The position numbers and the translations under genes were made by a program. A stretch of 64,000 nucleotides of DNA from Clostridiaceae bacterium (GTDB taxonomy: Bacteria; Bacillota; Clostridia; Oscillospirales; Acutalibacteraceae). Numbering within the stretch: the stretch's first letter is position 1; every line of letters starts with the position of its first letter. This document shows, in pieces, positions 8,726 through 17,248 of this stretch. The notes beneath the pieces were generated by a model. That model searched no databases, was not told the origin of the DNA, and saw nothing but the letters and a program-made list of their open reading frames with translations. Location: assembly GCA_016295355.1 (NCBI GenBank), contig JAEDLK010000001.1:1-64000 (forward strand), in the 5' to 3' direction.

Positions 8726-9919
8726 CTATAAGGCAACCAACATAGAAAAGATCAGCTTAACAGCCCGTGCAAAATCCAGACATTCGACATCCTGTTCGGT
8801 CACCACATCAACCTGACCGATTTCACGGTCTTTTAGAAAAAACCGCACGCTGCCAACCGCCGTACCGGCCTTTGCCGGTGCTGTCACCTCATCAATCAAC
8901 CCCATAGACTGCGTAATCGCCCCGACCTCGCTCTTTTTCAGCAAAACAGAAAAGGAATCGGCAGCCTTCACCGGCACACACTCTGTCAAGCCCTTTTTTA
9001 CCGGAACGGTCTGCCCCTCGGGAATCTCGGGTGTCACCGTGACATAGGTATAATGAGCAAATCCGTAATTCAACAGTTTTTGCGCCGAAGCAAACCGATC
9101 GGGACTGGTCTTGGCATCCATAACCACCGCCACCAAAGACAAATTGTTCCGTTTAGCACTGGCGGCCAAACAATATCCGGCGGTTGCCGTTGTGCCGGTT
9201 TTCAAGCCGGTACAACCCTCATAAAACCGCACCAGCTTATTGGTGTTCACCAGTTGTGAATCCCCACCTCGCAAGGTATCCATCCACACGGTCGAATACT
9301 CGCTGATTTTCTCATGCCGTAACAGCTCGCACGCCATCAAAGCCACATCGTGTGCCGTGGTGTAGTGATTCTCGGCATCCAATCCGGTGCTGTTGACAAA
9401 ATGCGTGTTATTCATGCCCAATGCCGCCGCTTTTTCGTTCATCATCACAGCAAAGCTCTCCTCACTGCCGGCCACCGCCTCACATAAAAGAACCGTGGCA
9501 TCGTTGGCAGACACAATGGTGACGGCCTTGAGCAAATCACGCACGCTCATCTGCTCCCCCGGCTCCAACCAAATTTGCGAACCGCCCATAGCCGCCGCAC
9601 TGTCCGAGCAGGTCAGGACCGTATCCTCATTAAAATGTCCGGCCTCCATGGCTTCAAAAATGAGAATCAATGACATGATCTTGGTGATAGAGGCCGGCGC
9701 ACAACGCTCATCCGATGCCGATTCGTATAAAACCTGCCCGGTGCATTGCTCCACCAAAATGGCCGATTTGGCCGACAGCTCCAGAATTTCTCCCTCGGCG
9801 GCGGTCGGCACGGCCTCTAACGGAGAATTGTCAATGGGTTCCTCACTGAAGGTCTGCGCCGAAACCGTCCAAGACAATAACATAACCACACACAGTACAC
9901 CGGCCATGATTCGTTTCAT
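8726..9919 (-). CDS. D-alanyl-D-alanine carboxypeptidase (DacF/PBP5 type)
   Basis: Extracytoplasmic penicillin-binding protein that trims the terminal D-Ala of peptidoglycan stem peptides. A signal peptide covers about residues 1-21, starting MKRIMAG. The catalytic set of peptidase family S11 is complete: SITK at 77-80 in APASITKIMS, SAN in VSANDATV, and KTG in LKTGTTATAG. A C-terminal beta-rich domain and a hydrophobic tail probably anchor it to the membrane. The start is ATG 9919 with GGGGAG upstream. Sporulating Clostridia have several such genes, so I do not assign dacF, dacA or dacB. Confidence 0.93.
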   Translation of the reverse strand: MKRIMAGVLCVVMLLSWTVSAQTFSEEPIDNSPLEAVPTAAEGEILELSAKSAILVEQCTGQVLYESASDERCAPASITKIMSLILIFEAMEAGHFNEDTVLTCSDSAAAMGGSQIWLEPGEQMSVRDLLKAVTIVSANDATVLLCEAVAGSEESFAVMMNEKAAALGMNNTHFVNSTGLDAENHYTTAHDVALMACELLRHEKISEYSTVWMDTLRGGDSQLVNTNKLVRFYEGCTGLKTGTTATAGYCLAASAKRNNLSLVAVVMDAKTSPDRFASAQKLLNYGFAHYTYVTVTPEIPEGQTVPVKKGLTECVPVKAADSFSVLLKKSEVGAITQSMGLIDEVTAPAKAGTAVGSVRFFLKDREIGQVDVVTEQDVECLDFARAVKLIFSMLVAL

Positions 9920-10025
9920 AAAAAAGCACACTCCCCTTGTCGGTTAATCAACCATTCCAAGAAAGAGTATGCTTAAAGAAACCAATTCATGCCTTGCGTC
10001 GATGTAAAACCGCCGTCGGACAGCT

Positions 10026-10673
10026 TTAATAGCCCAGGGCCTCCTCGCACAGAACAACCTTCACACGGTCGGGGTGGCGTTGATAGGCACTGATGACATA
10101 CTGACAACAAATGCGTTCACCGACACAGCCCGAGCCGGGGGCAGATTTGCCGTTGTCCAACGCCACACAGTGTCCGGTTTTGGCACAATAAGTATTCAGC
10201 TTAAGCCGACGGCAGTTAAGAGGCGCCGCCACCGTGCGAAGCCGATGAAAACCAGCCTCGACATCCGGCACGATTTTATTGGAACCGGCCACCACAATGA
10301 TCCTTTCGGGCCCATAAACGAGGGCCGCCAAACGGTTGCCGTTTCCGTCTGCATTTAGGAGAACGCCGTCTTGTGTTACGGCATTGGCCGACAGCAAATA
10401 CACATCCGCCGTCAGGGCCTGTTTCATCATCTCGGCTCGCTCTTGTGCCGAAAGTCCCGGACGGTTTCGATCGAGAAATTCATAATTTCCTTGGCGAATA
10501 TTATCCAACACACCGGCCTGCTCAAGACTCACCGAGCCACCGGCCGCCACACGACTGCCCACAGGCATCAGCTGACTGACAATGGGCCATATGTCTTCCT
10601 TTTTCCGGCAGCAAAAAGTTTCCATACGGTTATGGCGCAAGGCCGCCGCCGTGATTTCCATTTGTTTTGTCAT
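10026..10673 (-). CDS. LUD domain protein (LutC/YkgG-like)
   Basis: Member of the lactate-utilisation (LUD, formerly DUF162) family. In lut operons, members of this family work with Fe-S proteins in L-lactate oxidation. Here there is no lutA or lutB beside it, and such stand-alone copies are common in Clostridia. Visible features are VAAGGSVSLEQAG, SANAVTQDG and the VVAGSNKIV stretch. The C-terminal part is cysteine-rich (GHCVALD, GERICCQ). The start is ATG 10673, eight bases after AAGGGAG; the frame runs 19 codons further without an RBS. It lies 66 bases downstream of mnmA on the same strand. Confidence 0.8.
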   Translation of the reverse strand: MTKQMEITAAALRHNRMETFCCRKKEDIWPIVSQLMPVGSRVAAGGSVSLEQAGVLDNIRQGNYEFLDRNRPGLSAQERAEMMKQALTADVYLLSANAVTQDGVLLNADGNGNRLAALVYGPERIIVVAGSNKIVPDVEAGFHRLRTVAAPLNCRRLKLNTYCAKTGHCVALDNGKSAPGSGCVGERICCQYVISAYQRHPDRVKVVLCEEALGY

Positions 10674-10739
10674 TGTTCTTCTCCCTTTCTTCTTTCGGTA
10701 TGAAATGCGTTCATGATCGCCGCCGACCATGTCGCTTTC

Positions 10740-11783
10740 TTACAGAATGGTGCCCCCGCCGATGACCAAATCTCCGTCATACAAAACAGCCGCCTGACCG
10801 GGTGTCGGGGCCCGTTGCGCCTCATCAAAAACCAGTTGCGCCGTGTTTTCGTCAACCATGGTTACCGTAGCCGGTTGGTCGGTATGCCGATAGCGTAGCT
10901 TGGCCGTCACCCTCAAGCTCCCATCAAGGCGCTCAAACGGAATAAAGTTCAGTTGGTTAATACGCACCGTCTTGGTATATAGATCCGGCTCTTTACACAG
11001 CACAATCTCGTTGGTCTGTGCGCGTTTTTCGCAGACGAACATCGGCTCACCGAAGCTGACACCCAGCCCTTTGCGCTGACCGACCGTGTAATGAATGAGA
11101 CCCTTATGCCGACCCAACACATGTCCCTGTCGGTCAACATAATGGCCGGGCTGTGGCTCATGACCGGTCAGACGCCGAATAAAGCCGGCATAGTCGCCGT
11201 CCGGAATAAAGCAAATATCCTGGCTGTCCGGCCGATCGGCATTGACAAGTCCCCACTCGGTTGCCATTTGGCGAACCTCTTCCTTTGTATAATCGGCCAA
11301 CGGCATTAGGGTACGCGACAGCACCTCTTGGGGCAGTCGGTACAACACATAAGTTTGATCCTTACTGCGATCCGACGGACGGTACAACAGGGTACGCCCA
11401 CTGCCGTCCTTTTTAATTCGGGAATAATGACCCGTGGCTATATACGGTATACCGTCTTGCGTGGCTTTTTGCAAAAGTGCCGAAAACTTGACCTGCCGAT
11501 TGCAAATCAAGCAAGGGTTGGGTGTCAAGCCATTCTCATAGCTTTTGACAAAGTAAGACACCACCTCTTGCAAAAAAGTCTCTCTGAAATCGGCGGTCAT
11601 ATAAGATAATCCTAACCGCTCGCAAACCGCTTTAGCGTCCTGCACATCCCGACTTTGTTGCTGTTCGTCTTCCCTATACATTAACAGCGTGGTTCCGGTA
11701 ACATCATATCCCGACCGTTTCAGCAAGGCCGCCGCTACCGCGGAATCCACCCCGCCGCTCATTCCGATTAACACTTTTTCCAT
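10740..11783 (-). CDS. mnmA: tRNA-specific 2-thiouridylase MnmA
   Basis: Adds sulfur to the wobble uridine of tRNAs for Lys, Glu and Gln. The 347-residue protein opens with the ATP-pyrophosphatase loop GMSGGVDSAVAAALL. It keeps both catalytic cysteines, one in NPCLICNRQVKF and one in DICFIPDGDY. The GHYSRI segment and the C-terminal beta-barrel (FDEAQRAPTPGQAAVLY) also match. It is divergent from the flavin reductase gene. The RBS upstream of the ATG is weak. Confidence 0.97.
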   Translation of the reverse strand: MEKVLIGMSGGVDSAVAAALLKRSGYDVTGTTLLMYREDEQQQSRDVQDAKAVCERLGLSYMTADFRETFLQEVVSYFVKSYENGLTPNPCLICNRQVKFSALLQKATQDGIPYIATGHYSRIKKDGSGRTLLYRPSDRSKDQTYVLYRLPQEVLSRTLMPLADYTKEEVRQMATEWGLVNADRPDSQDICFIPDGDYAGFIRRLTGHEPQPGHYVDRQGHVLGRHKGLIHYTVGQRKGLGVSFGEPMFVCEKRAQTNEIVLCKEPDLYTKTVRINQLNFIPFERLDGSLRVTAKLRYRHTDQPATVTMVDENTAQLVFDEAQRAPTPGQAAVLYDGDLVIGGGTIL

Positions 11784-11808
11784 GCGTCACACTACTTTCA
11801 GGCCGGCC

Positions 11809-11837
11809 TTGCATAACAAAGCAAACGGCGTTATAAT
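11809..11837 (+). promoter_or_regulatory. Promoter for the flavin reductase gene
   Basis: TTGCAT and TATAAT with a 17-base spacer, about 35 bases before the gene start. Confidence 0.75.
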
Positions 11838-11872
11838 ATAATAAGAAGCTTTTACATAAGGAGGAATAGCCG

Positions 11873-12382
11873 ATGTTCCGTGACATGGCAGAGAAAGACT
11901 TCAAAGAAAACGTTATTTCCTTGATCAGCAAGGAAACCATGCTGATCACCGCCGGAGATGAATCCGGATACAACACCATGACCGCCGCTTGGGGCTTTAT
12001 GGGTGAAATGTGGGGCAAAGACTGTGCGGCGGTGGTGGTGCGTCCGCAACGGTACACCATGGAATTTTTGAACCGCTTCGACACCTTTACCCTCAGCTTC
12101 TTCGGGGACAACAAAGATATTCCCCGTATTTGCGGCACCAACAGCGGCCGTGATTGCGACAAGGCCGCCCTGGCCGGTTTGACGCCGGTTTTCAAGGACG
12201 GTTATACCCTATTCAACGAGTCCCGTTTAAGCATGGTTTGTCGCAAATTATATGTGCAACGCATGGACGAATCCTGTATGCTCGACAAGGCTTTGTCCGA
12301 AAAATGGTATCCGCAGAAGGATTGGCATAATTTGATCATCGGTTCCATTGAGCGGATGTACGCCACCGAACGGGACGCCTAA
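11873..12382 (+). CDS. Flavin reductase family protein (FMN-binding split barrel)
   Basis: A 169-residue protein of the flavin reductase-like split-barrel fold, which binds FMN and usually reduces flavins or small substrates with NAD(P)H. The segment TMTAAWGFMGEMWGKD followed by VVVRPQRYTMEFL is typical of the FMN-binding part. SGRDCDK near the centre is a further family-like stretch. Start ATG follows AAGGAGG with 7 bases between. It is a single-gene unit that converges with the AraC gene. The physiological substrate is unknown. Confidence 0.85.
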   Translation: MFRDMAEKDFKENVISLISKETMLITAGDESGYNTMTAAWGFMGEMWGKDCAAVVVRPQRYTMEFLNRFDTFTLSFFGDNKDIPRICGTNSGRDCDKAALAGLTPVFKDGYTLFNESRLSMVCRKLYVQRMDESCMLDKALSEKWYPQKDWHNLIIGSIERMYATERDA

Positions 12383-12408
12383 CACCATATAGGCCTGCCG
12401 CCCCCGAG

Positions 12409-13176
12409 TCAGTCGTTTCTTCGTCCCTTATAGCGTGAGGGTGGACTGCCCTTAAAGCGTTTGAATACGGTGCTGAAATACTTTGCATCAAAAAAGCCCG
12501 ATTCGGCGGCCGCCTGCTCCACGGTATACAAACCGCTGTTTAACTTTTCGGCCGCCTGCTCGATTCTTAACGAATTGATATAATGATTGGGCGTACTGCC
12601 GAAGGTTTCACAGAACAAACGCCGAAAGCAGGTGTCGCTCAAGCCTGCAATTTGAGTCAGACACTCCACGCTTAAAAGCGGATCGCACAAGTGCGTGTGC
12701 ATATACTCAACCGCCGGGGCTATACGACGGTAGGAAGCATTGGTATCCTGTCGATAAAACTGTCGTTCCATCTGCTCGATAATATGATAAAACACCGAAA
12801 GCGCCCGGAAGCCGTATCCGGGCTTTTTCTTTTGCCAAATATCAAAAAGAGAGGTAAATAAATCCCGAAAGACAAGTGGATTGACCGGCTCATACCCCCG
12901 GAACTGCAAGGCCTCATTCTCCTTTTCCAGTTGAAAGTGTACACAAATCAGTTGCTCTTTTCCGCTGGTCAAGTGATAAGACGCTCCGGCCGGCATAAAC
13001 AATATCCCGTTATCTCCCACAGTGACTTCATGAGTATCATCCGAAAAGCGGGAATCGCCCTCAAGGCGGAAGGACAAAGCATGAAACGGACGGGGCGCCA
13101 CCGTTGCTTCGGTTTGATTCCAGGAAAGGTTCAAAACAGAAAGGATTTTTACGCTATTTTCTTCGTCAAAAAACAT
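12409..13176 (-). CDS. AraC family transcriptional regulator
   Basis: A 255-residue regulator. Residues 1-100 look like a cupin-type sensor domain (MPAGASYHLTSG). The last 100 residues hold two helix-turn-helix motifs: SVECLTQIAGLSDTCFRRLF, and TVEQAAAESGFFDAKYFSTV followed by FKRFKGSPPSRYK. It is divergent from the four-gene cluster that starts at 13328. The shared 150-base gap holds a near-consensus promoter for the regulator but only a weak -35 for the cluster. This fits activation of the cluster by this protein in response to a sugar; the effector is not known. Confidence 0.93.
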   Translation of the reverse strand: MFFDEENSVKILSVLNLSWNQTEATVAPRPFHALSFRLEGDSRFSDDTHEVTVGDNGILFMPAGASYHLTSGKEQLICVHFQLEKENEALQFRGYEPVNPLVFRDLFTSLFDIWQKKKPGYGFRALSVFYHIIEQMERQFYRQDTNASYRRIAPAVEYMHTHLCDPLLSVECLTQIAGLSDTCFRRLFCETFGSTPNHYINSLRIEQAAEKLNSGLYTVEQAAAESGFFDAKYFSTVFKRFKGSPPSRYKGRRND

Positions 13177-13208
13177 GATAAAATGCTCCTTTCCCTTTTG
13201 TTTCCTTT

Positions 13209-13237
13209 ATTATACCAAAACAACGGATCTTTGTAAA
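13209..13237 (-). promoter_or_regulatory. Promoter for the AraC regulator gene
   Basis: TTTACA and TATAAT with a 17-base spacer on the minus strand. The opposite strand has TATAAT (13299-13304) before the plus-strand cluster, with no good -35 box. Confidence 0.8.
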
Positions 13238-13327
13238 GTTCGGAAAATCAAATGTTTTGTTTCCTTTTATCGGTGGTCAAATGACGCATTGTTTTCTTAT
13301 AATAAGGAAAAAAGAAAGGATGATTTT

Positions 13328-14359
13328 ATGGCTATTAAACACACCGCTGTCAGCTACTACGGTCTGAATTATGTCGAGCACGCCGAGAAGGACTTTCTGG
13401 AGATGAAAGAGCACGGTTGTGACACGGTCATTCTGGCCATCACCGAATTTGACATGGACTTTTGGTTCCCGAATCTAAACAACATCATCAAAACGGCTCA
13501 CCGTGTGGGTCTGAGGGCCATTGCCGACCTTTGGGGCATCGGCAAATATTTCGGGGGCGAACAAGTCAGCCTCTTTTTGCAGAATAACATCCACCACAGA
13601 CAAGTGTCGGCTTTGACCGGCGAGGTCTTGCCCAACGCCTGCTTCAACACACAGTCCTTCCGTGATTATTTCACCGGCCTATGCTTAAAAATCGCCCGCA
13701 ACACCGAAATCGACGGTTTTTTCTGGGACGAACCTCACTATGCGCTTCCCAAATCCTACGCCTCTATTACCGGCGGTGCCGGCGATGACTGGAGCTGTCG
13801 TTGTGGGGAGTGCATGAAAAAATTTGAGGAGTATTACGGCTATGAAATGCCCCGCATCATGAACGACGATGTCAAGCAGTTCCGTTGGAGAGAGGCCTTA
13901 AAGACCTTGGCCGATGCCTCTAAGGCTATTAAAGAGGTTAACAGCCGTTTGGAAATCACCTGTTGCGTTCATGCAACCATGAATTCCTATTATGTCACCG
14001 AGCAACGCGGTTATGACAACTGGGAAATGGTGGCCGCCTGTCCGTACTTTGATGTGTTTTCCACCACCATCATTAAATGGACACTGCCCGAGAGCTTCTT
14101 TAAGAACATCACCGCCCGTACCGTGGCAATGGCCAAAAAGTACGGAAAGGAATCCGAACGCTGGCTGATGGGCTACAACGAACGCCCGGCCGATTTTGGA
14201 CAGATCGACAAGGTTGTTGATTTGTACGAATCCATGGGAACCGACCGTTTGGCAACCTGGACCTACCGCGGCGGTTACGGCACCGTTGTCGCCGCCGAGG
14301 ACGCCCTGGAGCTGTGGGATCACATCGGCGAAAACTACCGCCGTGTTCTCAAAAAATAA
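13328..14359 (+). CDS. TIM-barrel glycosidase-like protein, specificity unknown
   Basis: A 343-residue cytoplasmic protein. It looks like an alpha/beta barrel of the glycoside hydrolase superfamily: HGCDTVILAITEFDMDF near the start, an IDGFFWDEPHYAL strand whose Asp or Glu could be catalytic, and CRCGECMKKFEEYYG with a cysteine trio. I do not recognise a named family. The start is ATG 13328 after AAAGGA; an upstream in-frame extension lacks an RBS. It is the first gene of a cluster with SIS and Gfo/Idh/MocA genes and is divergent from an AraC regulator. It probably acts on a sugar, sugar acid or glycoside. Confidence 0.6.
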   Translation: MAIKHTAVSYYGLNYVEHAEKDFLEMKEHGCDTVILAITEFDMDFWFPNLNNIIKTAHRVGLRAIADLWGIGKYFGGEQVSLFLQNNIHHRQVSALTGEVLPNACFNTQSFRDYFTGLCLKIARNTEIDGFFWDEPHYALPKSYASITGGAGDDWSCRCGECMKKFEEYYGYEMPRIMNDDVKQFRWREALKTLADASKAIKEVNSRLEITCCVHATMNSYYVTEQRGYDNWEMVAACPYFDVFSTTIIKWTLPESFFKNITARTVAMAKKYGKESERWLMGYNERPADFGQIDKVVDLYESMGTDRLATWTYRGGYGTVVAAEDALELWDHIGENYRRVLKK

Positions 14360-14420
14360 ATCTGTTTTTGCAACCCGTGCTGTTTAGCAACCTTATATAA
14401 CTGAAAAAGGAGACTGCATC

Positions 14421-15170
14421 ATGAACGATTACGGTTACTATCAAAGCATTATCGACAATCTGCAAAAGGTCAATGAAACCCAAAGCGAGAACATCCGCAA
14501 GGCGGCCGAGCTGATGGTGGCTGCCATCAAAAACGATCGGCTGATTTCGGTCTACGGCGGCGGCGGTCACACCACCCTGCCGGTCGGTGAAATGTTCTTC
14601 CGTGCCGGCGGTTTGGCCAACATCAATCCTATTATGGAAACCGGTCTTTCGGTATTTAACCAAGCCCTGAAATATTTAGAGTTGGAACGCACCGTCAACT
14701 ACGGCTCGGCCATTCTCAAGTATTATGATTTACAAAAGGACGATGTGCTGATTATCTTCCACAACATCGGCATCAACCCAGCCACCATTGACGCCGCCAT
14801 GGAAGCTAAAAAACGCGGTGTGAAAATCATTGCCGTTTCCAGCAGTGCTTGGCAAACCGAGATGCCGGCCGACCACTTTATCCGTCACCCCAACAAAACC
14901 AATTTGTTCGACTATGCCGATGTCGCCATTGAGGACTTCAACCCCGTGGGCGATGCCGTTGTTACCGTGCCCGGCTTTGATACCCCAATCGCTCCGGCCT
15001 CGAACATCGTCGATTTCTACATAGCTCATTTGTTGGAGATTGAAACGGTCAGCCAGTGCGTTAAGCAGGGCATCACACCGCCGGTATGGTCGAGCGCCAA
15101 CACCCCCGGCGGCGACGAAAAGAACGCCGATTATCTCAAAAAATATCGTCCTCGTGTAAAAATGTTATAA
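14421..15170 (+). CDS. SIS domain protein (sugar isomerase-like)
   Basis: A 249-residue protein with a sugar isomerase (SIS) fold, which binds phosphosugars. The nucleotide-binding-like strand LISVYGGGGHTTLPVGEMFF near residue 40, the IIAVSSS strand in the middle and the C-terminal helical part match the stand-alone SIS family often called UPF0309. Such proteins sit in amino-sugar or unusual-sugar loci. The RBS AAAGGAG is well placed. It is 61 bases after the TIM-barrel gene and 24 bases before the next, so it is the second gene of the cluster. Confidence 0.8.
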   Translation: MNDYGYYQSIIDNLQKVNETQSENIRKAAELMVAAIKNDRLISVYGGGGHTTLPVGEMFFRAGGLANINPIMETGLSVFNQALKYLELERTVNYGSAILKYYDLQKDDVLIIFHNIGINPATIDAAMEAKKRGVKIIAVSSSAWQTEMPADHFIRHPNKTNLFDYADVAIEDFNPVGDAVVTVPGFDTPIAPASNIVDFYIAHLLEIETVSQCVKQGITPPVWSSANTPGGDEKNADYLKKYRPRVKML

Positions 15171-15194
15171 AGTAAAGTAAGGAGGTTTTTTTCC

Positions 15195-15896
15195 TTGGAA
15201 CAGCATTTGAATCAATTACTGACAAAATATCAACTGCCGACGCCTGTTTCCTTAGAGGCTGACCGCTATGTCCTCACACAAAGCGGTCATTATCCTCTGT
15301 TTCCCTACACGGCCGAACGCCGTTTTATGGAGATGAAAGGGTTAATCACCAACGGTCAGGTCACCGGAATCAGCGTTTTACGCACCCTTTGCGTGACTGA
15401 AAAAGGCACTGATTTATGGGATGTTTTTTACCGTCAGGCCGGCATCGCTCATTATCTGTTGGAGGATGACATGGCCGACATTTATGCCACCGGCGACGGC
15501 AAAACCGTGCTGAATTTAATCGGAAAAACCGCCAAGGGCTATGTCTGCTCCTTTGAGTTGGCCGCCACCCTGCCGGACGGTCAATCGGCCATTGACAAGC
15601 ACGAAATCATTGCCCAAAGCGGCGTGGTTTGCGACCGTGTGGTAGACACACAGATGCCGGTATCTTCCGTGTATCTGTTCAGTGACAATCAAACCGAAAC
15701 CTTCACCGATACCGATGCCGAACTGTACGGTCTGGACGAATATGCCTGTTCAGTGGTGCGGGATGCCTTTGCTGTGGTCAAAAACGGCCTTGACCGCAAG
15801 AATGAGGTTTCCTATTTAGACATCCTTTGCGAAAAGGCAAAGGAGTCCTTAAAGTCAGACATCAATGTAAGGGGGATTACCTATGAAACCCGTTAA
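15195..15896 (+). CDS. Unknown protein of the AraC-linked sugar cluster
   Basis: A 233-residue soluble protein that I do not recognise. It starts at TTG 15195; GGAGG lies 9 bases upstream and no other start fits. No signal peptide, membrane segment or known motif is visible. It contains SGHYPLFPYTAERRFMEMKG near residue 30, and a central part rich in Asp and Glu. It overlaps the next gene by 14 bases, so translation of the two is probably coupled. The context implies a role in the same sugar pathway, for example as a partner of the oxidoreductase. Confidence 0.7.
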   Translation: MEQHLNQLLTKYQLPTPVSLEADRYVLTQSGHYPLFPYTAERRFMEMKGLITNGQVTGISVLRTLCVTEKGTDLWDVFYRQAGIAHYLLEDDMADIYATGDGKTVLNLIGKTAKGYVCSFELAATLPDGQSAIDKHEIIAQSGVVCDRVVDTQMPVSSVYLFSDNQTETFTDTDAELYGLDEYACSVVRDAFAVVKNGLDRKNEVSYLDILCEKAKESLKSDINVRGITYETR

Positions 15897-16959
15897 AATC
15901 GCCATGATGTCCTTAACCCATGGGCATACCAGAAAGTATTATCAGGTGCTAAAGGACAACCCGAATTTGGAATGGATCGCCGTATCGGCCGCCAACGCCG
16001 ATGTAAAAGAGCTGTTTTTGAAGAGCGTACAGGGCATCCCCTGCTATGACAGCGAGGAAGAAATGCTGGCGGCACATCCCGAAATCGAAGCCGTTGTGCT
16101 GGCCAGCGAAAATGTCGATCATTTGCGTCAGGTCAAGCTGTGCTGTGAAAGAGGCATTCATATCCTGTCCATGAAGATTCCGACCTTTGACGAGTCAGAA
16201 TACGACGAGATGATTCGCTTAACCGAAAAAGCCGGCATTGTTTGCCAGGTTGAATTGGAACTGCACTATAACCCCGTTGTGATGCGTATGAAAGAATTGG
16301 TAAAGCAAAAGGCCATTGGTGATATGACCTCCTTCCAGGCCACCAACATCACCCTATCCCCCGTTTGGGCCTTCCCTTGGCAGGGTCAGCCCGACAAGAG
16401 CTACGGCAAGGTCGTTCCTCTGTGCGAGGGTGACACCCGTTTCCGCGGCGGTGCCTTGTGCGACCATCCCCATATTTTCGATATGGTGCGTGAGGTTACA
16501 GGCAGTGAGTTTGATACCATTTTTGCCAGCGTGGCGCCCAACATCCGTCCTGATATTGTGGAGGAAGATATGCTCAGCGTCACCGGCAAAATGAAGAACG
16601 GCGTCAGCTTTTTATTAGACCCCTCTTGGTCACGCATGGAAAACAGACTGACAGCCCCCGGCCCGGGTTGGGAAGTCTTCCCCAAGCGTATGGAGGTCAA
16701 CCTGGTGCTCAACGGTACCAAAGGCAGTCTGTTTGCCGATTGTTTTGGCCCCAATGTGTATCATTCCGCCGCACCGCAATCCCGTTACACCGTCCAGTAC
16801 ACCTACTTTGACGAGTGGGTCGGACTGATCGACGAATTTGTGGGTTGCATCCGCAACGGCGGAACACCGCAGATTAACCTGCGTCGCCATCACAATACCA
16901 TCAAGGCCATGAACGCCTGCTACGAAAGCATTGCGACCGGTCAGCCGGTCAAGCTGTAA
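15883..16959 (+). CDS. Gfo/Idh/MocA family oxidoreductase
   Basis: NAD(P)-dependent dehydrogenase of the Gfo/Idh/MocA family, usually acting on inositols, sugars or sugar acids. Of 358 residues, the first 120 form a Rossmann fold with the family's AHPEIEAVVLASENVDHL strand and the MKIPTFD segment in the position of the EKP motif. The C-terminal half is the beta-sheet substrate domain, with GGALCDHPHIFDMVRE holding the likely catalytic Asp and His. It overlaps the unknown gene by 14 bases and is followed by a strong terminator, so it is the last gene of the cluster. Confidence 0.88.
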   Translation: MKPVKIAMMSLTHGHTRKYYQVLKDNPNLEWIAVSAANADVKELFLKSVQGIPCYDSEEEMLAAHPEIEAVVLASENVDHLRQVKLCCERGIHILSMKIPTFDESEYDEMIRLTEKAGIVCQVELELHYNPVVMRMKELVKQKAIGDMTSFQATNITLSPVWAFPWQGQPDKSYGKVVPLCEGDTRFRGGALCDHPHIFDMVREVTGSEFDTIFASVAPNIRPDIVEEDMLSVTGKMKNGVSFLLDPSWSRMENRLTAPGPGWEVFPKRMEVNLVLNGTKGSLFADCFGPNVYHSAAPQSRYTVQYTYFDEWVGLIDEFVGCIRNGGTPQINLRRHHNTIKAMNACYESIATGQPVKL

Positions 16960-16971
16960 TTCAACCGTTAA

Positions 16972-17008
16972 GGGGACTGTAAAACCTGCGTTTTACAGTC
17001 CCCTTTTT
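16972..17008 (+). terminator. Terminator of the AraC-linked sugar cluster
   Basis: GGGGACTGTAAAAC pairs with GTTTTACAGTCCCC around a short loop and is followed by TTTTT. From 17010 to 17200 I see no gene or clear signal. Confidence 0.92.
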
Positions 17009-17204
17009 CCCTTATGTTTTCTTTTGCAGCATATCCGTTATTCAATAAAGCCATGTTTGAGCCATAAACTTCCCCTTGTTCAGCCATGTTTTGACTATGA
17101 TATCCATTCAGAGCCCGTCATAAGCGATAGGAACAGCTTTGATGTATTTGCATAAATTTATATGGGTTAATGCGAAAACGCTCTGATACGGCTGTTTCGG
17201 ACAT

Positions 17205-17238
17205 GAAAACACGCTCGCCAACAGGCAAGCGTGTTTTC
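17205..17238 (-). terminator. Terminator of the 3D-domain protein gene
   Basis: GAAAACACGCT pairs with AGCGTGTTTTC around 12 bases, 10 bases beyond the gene's stop codon. T-rich arms on both sides suggest action in both directions. Confidence 0.8.
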
Positions 17239-17248
17239 TTTGCTTTCA

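Noticed and set aside
16931..17155. Open frame behind the sugar cluster
   Set aside because: It runs through the terminator at 16972-17008 and has no RBS.
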